Assembly: GCA_037968475.1 (NCBI GenBank)
Contig: JBBKVO010000025.1
Span: forward strand, 19,556 to 83,555
Reading direction: 5' to 3'
Source: SB11 sp037968475
GTDB lineage: Bacteria; Bacteroidota; Bacteroidia; UBA8524
Length of the DNA stretch: 64,000 bases
Shown: piece after piece, positions 34,578 to 42,197 of the stretch
Layout of the letters: each line of letters starts with the position of its first letter
Numbering within the stretch: position 1 is the first letter of the stretch
The notes under the pieces: model-generated
Told to the model about the DNA's origin: nothing
What the model saw: only the letters and a program-made list of their open reading frames with translations
The model's database searches: none
Made by a program: the position numbers and the translations under genes

Positions 34578-34680
34578 TATATTAATTCCTATTGAAATTT
34601 ACACATTAAAGAACTCCATACTCATTGTAATTGTGTATTTGCTCAAAACAGGTGTGTAATTATTTTTAAGACTTAATATA
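34578..34680. mobile_element. 99-bp miniature element with terminal inverted repeats and TA duplication
   Basis: TA at 34578-34579 and 34679-34680 flank a 99-bp segment whose ends are TATTAATTC and GACTTAATA (complement TATTAAGTC), 8 of 9 matching. Including the TA, the outermost TTATATTAA and TTAATATAA match perfectly. Precise removal of the element and one TA restores the host reading frame. Too small to code for a transposase. TA duplication is typical of Tc1/mariner/IS630-type miniature elements. Confidence 0.65.
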
Positions 34681-34895
34681 ACAGGAGCGGGTCGCCCCTC
34701 TTCGTTTGCGTGGTGCGGCTATATTACCGATAATAATGGGGGAGGCAACTATTTTTCGCCTGCTCCGCCTGAAAATTCAGCCGGCATTTTGGGAACATCG
34801 GGTATACGATACCGTTAAACCCTTTTCGCGCAATAGCTACGTTTTCAATTCATCAAGTAATAACAACTCTTTCGGAGCAATCTCTGTATACGATT

Positions 34896-35160
34896 TTACA
34901 ATGAAATCAAAAATATCTTTTCAATAATTACCCCATTAACAACCCAAAAAGTTTCTCCATTCCCCTGTGATATGATGGCGTTGTTTCTTCTAAATACCTC
35001 AAATCTTTCTTCTTCAATATCAAAAAGGAATAGATTTACTTTTGGGTACTGACTATGCATTTTAAGCATCTGCTAAAATTGAGTTTCAACATACGCCCAA
35101 GTACAATAAAAAAGGAGAATGCCCTGCCCAATTTCAGAAATCAGAATGTTAAAAGCATTA
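34896..35160 (-). pseudogene. Remnant of a thioredoxin-like small protein
   Basis: On the minus strand a frame of about 87 codons reads INAFNILISEIGQGILLFYC, TWAYVETQF, a TAG stop (35073-35075), then QMLKMHSQYPKVNLFLFDIE, EERFEVFRRNN and GETFWVVNGVIIEKI, ending at 34896. The order LLFYC-TW, YPKV, FLFDIE and a late WVV-NG strand is reminiscent of a thioredoxin fold, but the CxxC is missing and the stop breaks it. A 57-codon piece starting at the ATG at 35069 stays open. The end overlaps the broken T9SS gene. Coding origin is plausible, not certain. Confidence 0.4.
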
Positions 35161-35220
35161 ATACTAACGTGAGTTAGGAATAAGAGAAAGTTCAAACCCT
35201 TATAGATAGGGGTGCGTGGA

Positions 35221-35262
35221 CTGTCATCCTGATCCCGAACACTTTCGGGACGAAGGGTGAAT
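35221..35262 (+). repeat. Dispersed TCATCCTGA-type repeat
   Basis: CTGTCATCCTGATCCCGAAC followed by ACTTTCGGGACGAAGGGTGA. It contains the hairpin TCCCGAA-CACT-TTCGGGA. Confidence 0.7.
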
Positions 35263-35420
35263 GCGCGTTTGGCCTACCCCGCTATGCTTCGAGAGCCTCA
35301 ACATAACAACAGCTGCACTCCAACACATTCATTTTGAGTTAGTTTTATCCCGAACTCCCGTTAATACTAATGTTTTCGTTCGCTTCATTTTTCTCTGTTA
35401 AACTCATTTTATCAATTTAG

Positions 35421-35465
35421 TTTTCTAGATATGACAAACTTTAAAAGTTTGTCATATCTAGAAAA
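35421..35465. terminator. 45-bp perfect palindrome, probable terminator of the rRNA methyltransferase gene
   Basis: Arms of 22 bp (TTTTCTAGATATGACAAACT plus TT, and complement) around one central A at 35443. On the minus strand it starts 3 bp past the stop codon at 35468 and its 3' arm ends in AAAA, so termination would rely on the stem itself or on its complement. The core ATGACAAACTTT-AAAGTTTGTCAT resembles a repeat common in Bacteroidota genomes. Confidence 0.6.
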
Positions 35466-35467
35466 CG

Positions 35468-36838
35468 CTACATCAAACAAAAAAGCTCGTCTAGGTTGGG
35501 TTGCTTTAGTATGCGGCGCTCTTTGGGGAAATAGTTGTTGGTGCGATTTCCTAAATTTTTAAGAAAGCCTAGTCCCTGCCCTTTGTGGGTGGCTATTTTC
35601 CAACCTGTAACTCCGCTTGGGTCTATTATGGGGTCTTTACGTAAAAATCGTAGGGCTTCGAGTGGGTCTAATTCCAATGCTTCAAACATCCCGCTTTTTA
35701 GGGCAATACTATGGGCAAGCCCTTGTGCGGGTATCAAGTCTTCTTTTATAAACGCGCCTGTTTCAGTGCCCACACTCACAATGCGTAGTTTTTCGGCCAA
35801 AATGTTTAGCGGCTCAAAGTGTTTGTAGGGCAAAACATACAGACTTTCTTGTTTTAGGTAGGCCACTAAATCATACTCAGGGTCGAAAAAAGGCAATAGT
35901 TGGTTTGAGGCCTTTTTCTCTTGATTGTACGCATTTCTTCTTGGTCGCATAGCGGTTGTGTCTTTTCCTTCTGTTTTTCTCAGTATGGCGCAATAAAAGC
36001 CCTCTGCTTTGGTTTTGTGAGGATAGAACCTGTATCCGAATTCGCTTTCTTCTATTCCGCTGTCTTGAGGCAGTGGGATTTTCACTTCTTCAAAACCAAA
36101 ATTCTCTATTATCCAGCGCACATTGTCTTCGTTTTCTTGTGGTGCGTGGGTACAGGTGCTGTATAGCATATAGCCCCCCCTTTTTAATGTTTTTTGTGCT
36201 GAAACCAATATGCGTTGCTGGCGTTGACTGCATAGCTGTACATTATTTGGGCTCCACTCTTTTATGGCGTTGGGGTCTTTGCGAAAAAGACCTTCACCAC
36301 TGCACGGCGCATCAACAACCACTACATCAAAAAACCCTTCCAGTGCTTCAAAATCTTTAGGGTCGTTATGAGTTACAACGGCATTGGGATAGCCCCATTT
36401 TTCAATGTTTTCTTTTAATACACTAACGCGAGTTTTTATTACCTCGTTGGCTACTAAAAGGCTTTGCGGGCTAATGGAGCTAAGTAGCTGTGTGCTTTTT
36501 CCACCGGGGGCAGCACATAAATCTAATACTTTTAGGGCTTGATCTTTTATATCGAGGTGCTGCATAGCCCAGCCAATAAACATACTGCCTGCTTCTTGCA
36601 CATAATATGCCCCAGCTTGAAAAAGAGGGTCGAAAGTGAAAATGGGGCGCGTGGGTAAATAATAGCCGTCGGCACACCACGCCACGCCCTCAAGCGGTAA
36701 TGGGCTTGTGATTTTTTTAGGGTTTACCCGAACCGATATTGGCGGTGGCAAACTAATGGCATCGACATAGTTGCCATATTGGGCTTGCAACTGTTGTTGC
36801 ATTCGTGTTGCAAACTCAACGGGCAGTTGTTTTATCAT
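35468..36838 (-). CDS. rRNA cytosine-C5 methyltransferase, NOL1/NOP2/Sun (RsmF-like)
   Basis: 456 residues. The methyltransferase core has motif I DLCAAPGGKSTQLL (~105-118), VVVDAPCSGEGLFRKDP with the PC cysteine, and the catalytic-cysteine motif YSTCTHAPQENE (the TC motif of m5C RNA methyltransferases). The N-terminal RsmF-type part precedes it (SVRVNP). After ~300 come the FPHKTKAEGFYCA-like strand (RFYPHKTKAEGFYCAILRK) and a C-terminal PUA-like region (GVTGWKIATHKGQGLGFLKN). The likely product is m5C in 16S rRNA. It starts 9 bp after the stop of the TPR-caspase gene and so may be the last gene of that operon. Confidence 0.93.
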   Translation of the reverse strand: MIKQLPVEFATRMQQQLQAQYGNYVDAISLPPPISVRVNPKKITSPLPLEGVAWCADGYYLPTRPIFTFDPLFQAGAYYVQEAGSMFIGWAMQHLDIKDQALKVLDLCAAPGGKSTQLLSSISPQSLLVANEVIKTRVSVLKENIEKWGYPNAVVTHNDPKDFEALEGFFDVVVVDAPCSGEGLFRKDPNAIKEWSPNNVQLCSQRQQRILVSAQKTLKRGGYMLYSTCTHAPQENEDNVRWIIENFGFEEVKIPLPQDSGIEESEFGYRFYPHKTKAEGFYCAILRKTEGKDTTAMRPRRNAYNQEKKASNQLLPFFDPEYDLVAYLKQESLYVLPYKHFEPLNILAEKLRIVSVGTETGAFIKEDLIPAQGLAHSIALKSGMFEALELDPLEALRFLRKDPIIDPSGVTGWKIATHKGQGLGFLKNLGNRTNNYFPKERRILKQPNLDELFCLM

Positions 36839-36847
36839 GCCGCTAAT

Positions 36848-39800
36848 TTACCGCCAATTGACGTCTTCTTCCGTATTAAGGTCTTTTTGTTTTTTGGTAT
36901 ACTTCTTCACCAGTTTTTTAAACCGTTTGTTTTCGTGTAAAAACTCAAAGCTGTAATTGCTTTCAACATAGTATGCAGTGTAGTTTCTTTCCAGTGCTTT
37001 TTCTATCCAATCCAGCGTTTGTTTAGCGTCGTACGCTTGTGCCTGTATTACGGCAATGTCAAAAGCCATTTCTCCCAAACCACTGTACTGTGGCGTTGCT
37101 TCTTGTACTCGGTTATATATTTTAATCACTATGGGCAAATAATTGGTGTCGCCATAGTCTTTTACTGTGTTTATGTATTGCTGCCCCAATATTCCACTTG
37201 GTTTGTTAATGGCGGCATTGCCCATTTTTTCCAAAGGGTCGGCATAGTCTTGTGCCCATTGGTTTTTAACACAACTAAAATAGTTTAGGTATATCTCCTC
37301 GTCTCTATCAGGGTTTGCCTCTAGTGCCTTTTTATAAAATAGTTGCGCACTATCGTACTGCCAGTTTTCTAAATACATTTCGGCCAATAACAGTAATGCA
37401 TCATCATCTGTTTCGTACAATTGCAACAACTCTAATTTGCGTTCTTCTTCCCGTTTTTCCCTATACAGCCTATCGATATTTTCTTGCGCTGTTTCTATTT
37501 TGTAGCTTAAGTAGTTTATGCTTGCGTTTACTTTTTTGGCTTGGGTATAATATTTAAGCGCGCTGTCCCACTGGCGATGGTCGAAGTAAATAGCGCCTAT
37601 ATTGTACCATGTGTAATAATAGCTGCTGTCGATTTGTATGCCTTGATGAAACGTTTTTAATGCTGTTGCGGTATCGTATCCATGCAAGTATATCAAGCCA
37701 CATTCATTATAATAATCGCCATCAGGTTTAGAAAAGTTTAATATACGTTTCAATGTTATTGTCGAAAGAGAAAGGTCAATATCAGCCTCTGCTTTTGCTT
37801 TTGAATAATAGTTAAATTTGGTTAGCGGCTGAAACTGTATTGCTTTTTCAAAATAATAAACGGCTTCTTTCCAAAATTTAAGCCTTGCGCCCAAATTGTA
37901 TTGGCTACTGTTGCTTCTGTTGTAATTTATTTCGGCTAGGTTAAAGTACGCTGTTTGTTCTGTACTATCCACCGCTATGGCTTGTTTCAGTATTTTTTCG
38001 GCGGTAGTAAAACTGCCTTTATCCATGTGGTATTTACCAATATTGCGCAGGGTAAAGGCGTTGTTGCTATCAACAGCTATGGCTTTATTGTAGTAATACA
38101 TAGCCGAATCGTACTCGCTTAGTTTTTCGTAATACGCGCCAATATTGTTTATTATGTTGGTTTTTTCGGGTGCTAGTTGGTACGCTAGTTTGCTGTATTT
38201 TATAGCCTCGTAGGCGTTATCTCTTATTTCACCATAAAAATACCCCAGTTTAAAATACACTAAAGCTATTTGTTGTTTTTCAGCCAAGTTTAGTAATATT
38301 CTTTCTACACTATCGTATTCTCCTTGCTCGTAATACACTTCTGATATTCCTATGGTGGGCATACTCCAACGTGGCGCAATTGCTTGACTTTTGTGCAGGT
38401 ATACCAACGCCTCTTCGTATTGGGTGAGGTTGTAATACAGTTTTCCTTTTAGATATAAAGGCAATGGGTTGGTGGGAAATAACGCAATGGCCGAATCCAT
38501 TATTTTTATTCCTCTTTTCCAGTCGTCGGGTTGTGTTGAGGCATATATACCCGCTACTTCCATACACTGACGAGTAAGTTTTACTATGGGCGAAAGAAGG
38601 TCGGTTTCTCCCATCAGGCTTCGGGCTTTGCGAAGCTTCTCTACCCCCTCATCATAAAACTGACGTTTTGTTTTGGCACTTGTGCCCCATTTATCGGTAT
38701 AGCTATAAAAGGCATTTATGGTGTTTTGTGCATCGTTTAGCAGGGCGGCTTTTATATCTTCAGTAGCATCAAAAACGGCAGGGTCGGTTTTTTTAGCCCG
38801 TTTTTTAATGTCGCTATAATAGTCCCACGCCGATTGCCCTTCGGGAGTTATCAATTGTTGATTTTCTATTGCCGCATAAAACTTTTGATAATAATTGTTT
38901 AGCACTGTATCGCTGCCTTCGTAGCTTTTGTTAGTTGCTCTTTTTCCGTTTGATGCCAACCTAATTTCATGCTCGGCAGTTGCCATTTTAGAGATGGCCA
39001 GTTGTTTCACTTTTTCATCTACCAATACAAGGGTTATGTTTTGCTTTTCGGTACAGCAATATTGCGGACTCTGGCGGTAAGTTTTTCCCGTTACAGCTAC
39101 TGTGTTTTCATCAGTAACAGTAGTGGCCTCTTCTACGCTGCGCTGTACATAATCAAACAACTCTCGCACGGTTACTTTCCCGTCTTGCGGACGGGTATCG
39201 GCCAAGCCGCGCAAACCGTTGGTAAAGAAAAACGAAAAGATGCCCCTTCCCTGCCCAAAGTTTTTACTTTCTTCTGATTTTTCATCGGCGGCACAGCTAA
39301 TAAACTGTATCTCGCCGTTATTGCTTTCCATTATTTTATTGGTGTACATTTTCGCTCCCTCACTGCTTCCCGCCAACTCGTTGGTGCGGCAAGCATCGGT
39401 AACTAAAATAACATTGGCGTGTTTTTCGGCTATAATCTTGCGAATTTCGTCTTTAAGAAAATAAACGTGTATCACCCCGCCGTTGAAGGCGTACAAGCTG
39501 GGGTCTTCTATTTTTGGCAAATCTGAGGCTAAAAGAAACGCTTGTGCTTCGCCGTTGGCATCGCCATGCCCAGCAAAGTAGATGAAAAAGGTGCTGCCCT
39601 CTTCCATTCGGTTTTTCAGTTTCAAAAGCTCTTTGCCCACATTGGCCGAAGTGGCTTTTTTATTAATTAATAGCTTAATGTTGTTGGAGTCTACCCCTAA
39701 GTTGGATTCTTTTACTAAATAGTTGTAAAAATCAGAGGCGTCGTCATCGGCGTAATTTAGGTCGGTAATGTTTTCGTAGTCTGATATACCAATTATCAGC

Positions 39801-39916
39801 GCATATATCTTCCCTTGCCCACTTATGGTTTTTGGAGGTTGTTTTATCAATTCTATTTGAGCGTGCAGCGACACGAACACACAGAAGGAAAGGAATGTGA
39901 AGATATATTTTTTCAT
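36848..39916 (-). CDS. Exported caspase-fold (C14) protein with TPR repeats
   Basis: 1022 residues from the ATG at 39916; ten upstream codons start at TTG and are rejected. Signal peptide MKKYIFTFLSFCVFVSLHAQ. The caspase-like domain (~35-290) has YALIIGISDYE, catalytic His117 in YFAGHGD and catalytic Cys176 in VTDACRTNE, with an acidic stretch NYADDDASDF. After a helical linker (~310-470), at least eight TPR-type helix pairs follow (~480-830: PLYLKGKLYYNLTQYEEALV, NIGAYYEKLSEYDSAMYYYN, NIGKYHMDKGSFTTAEKILK). It is predicted to be periplasmic or surface-located, with the TPRs acting as a recruitment surface. It is the fourth gene of a caspase-CHASE2-FecR-like-caspase run, 14 bp after the FecR-like gene. 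Confidence 0.88.
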   Translation of the reverse strand: MKKYIFTFLSFCVFVSLHAQIELIKQPPKTISGQGKIYALIIGISDYENITDLNYADDDASDFYNYLVKESNLGVDSNNIKLLINKKATSANVGKELLKLKNRMEEGSTFFIYFAGHGDANGEAQAFLLASDLPKIEDPSLYAFNGGVIHVYFLKDEIRKIIAEKHANVILVTDACRTNELAGSSEGAKMYTNKIMESNNGEIQFISCAADEKSEESKNFGQGRGIFSFFFTNGLRGLADTRPQDGKVTVRELFDYVQRSVEEATTVTDENTVAVTGKTYRQSPQYCCTEKQNITLVLVDEKVKQLAISKMATAEHEIRLASNGKRATNKSYEGSDTVLNNYYQKFYAAIENQQLITPEGQSAWDYYSDIKKRAKKTDPAVFDATEDIKAALLNDAQNTINAFYSYTDKWGTSAKTKRQFYDEGVEKLRKARSLMGETDLLSPIVKLTRQCMEVAGIYASTQPDDWKRGIKIMDSAIALFPTNPLPLYLKGKLYYNLTQYEEALVYLHKSQAIAPRWSMPTIGISEVYYEQGEYDSVERILLNLAEKQQIALVYFKLGYFYGEIRDNAYEAIKYSKLAYQLAPEKTNIINNIGAYYEKLSEYDSAMYYYNKAIAVDSNNAFTLRNIGKYHMDKGSFTTAEKILKQAIAVDSTEQTAYFNLAEINYNRSNSSQYNLGARLKFWKEAVYYFEKAIQFQPLTKFNYYSKAKAEADIDLSLSTITLKRILNFSKPDGDYYNECGLIYLHGYDTATALKTFHQGIQIDSSYYYTWYNIGAIYFDHRQWDSALKYYTQAKKVNASINYLSYKIETAQENIDRLYREKREEERKLELLQLYETDDDALLLLAEMYLENWQYDSAQLFYKKALEANPDRDEEIYLNYFSCVKNQWAQDYADPLEKMGNAAINKPSGILGQQYINTVKDYGDTNYLPIVIKIYNRVQEATPQYSGLGEMAFDIAVIQAQAYDAKQTLDWIEKALERNYTAYYVESNYSFEFLHENKRFKKLVKKYTKKQKDLNTEEDVNWR

Positions 39917-39930
39917 GTCTGATTTTGTGA

Positions 39931-40872
39931 TTAAGAAACCCACCATTGCTGCGCTTCCTCAAAACGACCCGCACGGGCAAGCCATCCACCATACAATACT
40001 TTGTATTCGCTGGCAAATGCTGAAAGCTCAAGGGCTTTGTAATAGTATTGGCCTGCTTGTTGCAGCAATCCTGCTTCTTCAAGCATACTGCCTGCTTTTA
40101 TGGCATCGAGGGGGGTTTTTTCTGATTTTTCAAACTGGGTTTGTGCACTCACCAACAGTTGATTAAACTCTTCTTCTCTTATTATTTTGAATGTAAACCG
40201 CGCACAGTTAGACTTGCCTTTGGGATAGGCCACCCAATAAAATGTTTTGCCGGGACGAAACCAAAATGTTTGCGCCGAAAGAGTGAGGCTGTTGCCCACT
40301 ACATCCAACTCAAGCAATTTTAGGTCTTCTAATTCATCTTGAAAAAACACTACGGTATAGGTGTTTTCTCCACTGTCTTTTTCCCAAGTAAGGGTAATAT
40401 CAGGCGAAAACAATTTCTCGTCGTAGGCAGGGCTTAACATTAACGGGCGACTGCATCCGCTGCGATCAACGCCTCCTTTGGTTTGCATATACTCTCGGTG
40501 ATAGCTTTCGGCGTTTTTGTGTTTTTTGTTAAACTCTTTCCATATAAACTGAAGGTAGGCGGTGCTTTCGTCGGTAGGGGTTTTGCCAACTTCAAGTATC
40601 AGCTTATCTATTTTGTGATTGCCTTTTTCTGTTAGCTTTATGGTTTTGTAGTTTTTGTGCAGCAATACCAGCTCTGCTCCTTTTTCCAGCTTCACTGTGC
40701 CCCCTTTGTAAAAGGCGGTTTTGGTAGTAACTACCTCCCACGTTTTACTATCGACGGCTTTGTGCTCTACTTTTCCTTTTACAGAAAAGGCTACAAACTC
40801 ATTATCGTCGCCGTTGGCTTGGACAACGAACGAGAACATTATGGCGCACATTAGAATGGCTATCTTTTTCAT
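39931..40872 (-). CDS. Exported FecR-like/Ig-like protein of the caspase-CHASE2 cluster
   Basis: 313 residues from the ATG at 40872. The open frame continues upstream through a dispersed repeat, which I reject as coding. A signal peptide (MKKIAILMCAIMFSFVVQAN) is followed by a FecR-like beta domain (~25-95: FVAFSVKGKVEHKA, FYKGGTVKLEKGAELVLLH, TIKLTEKGNHKI). Next come a helical spacer and an Ig-like domain with one SGCSRPLMLSP cysteine and one SNCARF cysteine, probably a disulfide (~130-235: ITLTWEKDSGENTYTVVFF). A TPR-like helix pair ends it (AGQYYYKALELSAFASEYKV). No enzymatic motif. It lies 14 bp before the TPR-caspase gene. Likely a periplasmic partner of CHASE2 or the caspases. Confidence 0.75.
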   Translation of the reverse strand: MKKIAILMCAIMFSFVVQANGDDNEFVAFSVKGKVEHKAVDSKTWEVVTTKTAFYKGGTVKLEKGAELVLLHKNYKTIKLTEKGNHKIDKLILEVGKTPTDESTAYLQFIWKEFNKKHKNAESYHREYMQTKGGVDRSGCSRPLMLSPAYDEKLFSPDITLTWEKDSGENTYTVVFFQDELEDLKLLELDVVGNSLTLSAQTFWFRPGKTFYWVAYPKGKSNCARFTFKIIREEEFNQLLVSAQTQFEKSEKTPLDAIKAGSMLEEAGLLQQAGQYYYKALELSAFASEYKVLYGGWLARAGRFEEAQQWWVS

Positions 40873-41006
40873 GCTGTTTGGGTTTGTATTGTTGTTTATA
40901 TCGTTAAGTATGTAAATGTTTGCCTGCCCTAGCCCCTCCTTATTCCTTTTGCTTTCGCGCGTAGTTCGACTTCGCTCACTATGACAAGCGCGCAAGGCGA
41001 CGCTTT
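40873..41006. other. 134-bp break inside the caspase-CHASE2 run, with a repeat
   Basis: A copy of the dispersed TCGACTTCGCTCA repeat lies at 40961-40985, flanked by GCGCG-type arms (TCGCGCGTAG, ACAAGCGCGC). It is the only long spacer within the four-gene run and may be a transcript-processing or partial termination point. Confidence 0.55.
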
Positions 41007-42194
41007 TTAATGGTGCCCGAAAACGGTTTTGTATCCGTATTTTTCGTGCAACCACGTAACAAATCCATCGTAAAAATAAATAACATCTACCGATAGTGCT
41101 ATTGAACCTAGCAATGCGCCCATTTCTATTTTTAATCCAAATGAAGAAAGGAACATGAACGAAGCGTATATCATTAGCACAAAGGTGAGCAGTTGTATTA
41201 TTTTGGTTACTAAATGGTAAAATTTGTGGTGATTGACATAGTATTTTATAAAAAAGAAAATATGCACAAAACACACTACAAAGGCTATTAGCATTGATAG
41301 CCAAGTGGGCAGTTTGTTTATATATTTACCCTCAAGTGCCGAGCTGATAATATTGGCGTGAATTACTACCCCGTACATATCAGGAAATGCTTTGCCGCTA
41401 AACTTTTCGTTCATGGGGGTGAAGCGGTTTTCTTCCAACACTTTGGTTTCTACATCGGGGCCTAAAAAGCCCATTAATACTATTTTGTTTTTTAGTACAG
41501 ATAAGTCAAACGTTTCATCGTTTAGCTGGTGCGCATCTATTACTACATATTGGTCTTGGCGACGGCTGTAATTAATAATTTCAATTTCTTTGTGCCTGTT
41601 TTGTAGTGTTTTATATGCGGCAGGGTTGTATTGCTGCACTATGGCGGCGGCAAAGCTGTTTTCTTCACCCTTTGACAATTTATAAAAGGGTTTAAAGTAG
41701 CGCACAGGGTAGTGCTCGTCTTTACCAATAAAGTTTATATAGCCCCATTTTTTGTTTTTGAATTTAAGTGCTGTTGTGTCTGCCTCGTTAAAGTCGTGCC
41801 CCTCACCTTCTCCTGCCAACATTTCTGCCATTACGAGGTTGGGCGTGCTGTTGATTTCAGCTTCCAGTACCGAATCGATAATAGCATCTTTATGACTGCG
41901 AAAAAGCACGTCAAAAGCAATAACAGCAGGTTGATGTTTTTTTATGGTTTGTAGTTGTTGTGCCAACTGCAAACGGTTGTTATAGCCAATATTTACTATA
42001 ACTATATTGGTATCTATGGGCGACTCTTGTTTAATTTTTGAGAAGTATATATCGCTAAAATCAAAGTCTTTTAGCCCGTGTTTTATAGGGTCTAAAATTT
42101 TAAGGTTAAACGGTATGTAGGCAAAAAGAGCCATCACCACAAACACTGCGATGGTAGCTCCAATACTGTCTTTAACTAAATGTTTACGCTGCAT
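41007..42194 (-). CDS. CHASE2-domain membrane protein without an output domain
   Basis: 395 residues. One N-terminal membrane helix (~13-31, SIGATIAVFVVMALFAYIPF) leads to a CHASE2 sensor domain (~32-290: TNIVIVNIGYNNRLQL, QPAVIAFDVLFRS, LKNKIVLMGFLGPD, MYGVVIHANIISSAL, FSGKAFPDM). About three membrane helices follow (~297-385), then a 15-residue tail. CHASE2 domains are extracytoplasmic sensors normally joined to a histidine kinase, adenylate cyclase or Ser/Thr kinase. None is present, so the signal must pass to another protein. The gene begins 3 bp after the stop of the DUF4384-type caspase gene, a tight link. Upstream is the caspase; downstream are the FecR-like and TPR-caspase genes. Confidence 0.85.
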   Translation of the reverse strand: MQRKHLVKDSIGATIAVFVVMALFAYIPFNLKILDPIKHGLKDFDFSDIYFSKIKQESPIDTNIVIVNIGYNNRLQLAQQLQTIKKHQPAVIAFDVLFRSHKDAIIDSVLEAEINSTPNLVMAEMLAGEGEGHDFNEADTTALKFKNKKWGYINFIGKDEHYPVRYFKPFYKLSKGEENSFAAAIVQQYNPAAYKTLQNRHKEIEIINYSRRQDQYVVIDAHQLNDETFDLSVLKNKIVLMGFLGPDVETKVLEENRFTPMNEKFSGKAFPDMYGVVIHANIISSALEGKYINKLPTWLSMLIAFVVCFVHIFFFIKYYVNHHKFYHLVTKIIQLLTFVLMIYASFMFLSSFGLKIEMGALLGSIALSVDVIYFYDGFVTWLHEKYGYKTVFGHH

Positions 42195-42197
42195 TGT

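Larger units (their letters stand above)
34072..34927 (+). pseudogene. Broken T9SS-type exported protein gene
   Basis: The first 106 codons (signal peptide MKKTLLVLCSLCLPLLIFSQ, then GTSPTINGTLGINEYGTHTD) stop at 34390. A 10-bp tandem duplication (TTATAGCAAT twice, 34377-34396) causes the shift. Removing one copy restores VSYSNTQLSPLPFRADAFVA and on to VVIPWSDL. A 101-bp insertion (34580-34680, including one TA) interrupts the next codon; without it the frame continues TGAGRPSSFAWCGYITDN. A third shift near 34801-34815 separates GTSGI from DTVKPFSRNSYVFNSSSNNN and FGAISVYDFT. The family I recall continues further to a T9SS sorting domain, which is missing here. At least three independent lesions show that it is not functional. 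Confidence 0.85.
34928..35467. other. Gene-debris and repeat region
   Basis: 540 bp without an intact gene. It holds most of the minus-strand thioredoxin-like remnant, one dispersed repeat (35221) and a perfect palindrome (35421). The rest shows nothing recognisable. Confidence 0.6.

Noticed and set aside
34706..34927. 73-codon frame as an independent gene
   Set aside because: Its second half (RNSYVFNSSS) is the continuation of the broken T9SS gene in another frame; the first half is out of frame with it.
40873..41304. N-terminal extension of the FecR-like protein and overlap with the CHASE2 gene
   Set aside because: The extension lacks protein character, contains a dispersed repeat and overlaps the CHASE2 coding region, while the ATG at 40872 begins a clean signal peptide.
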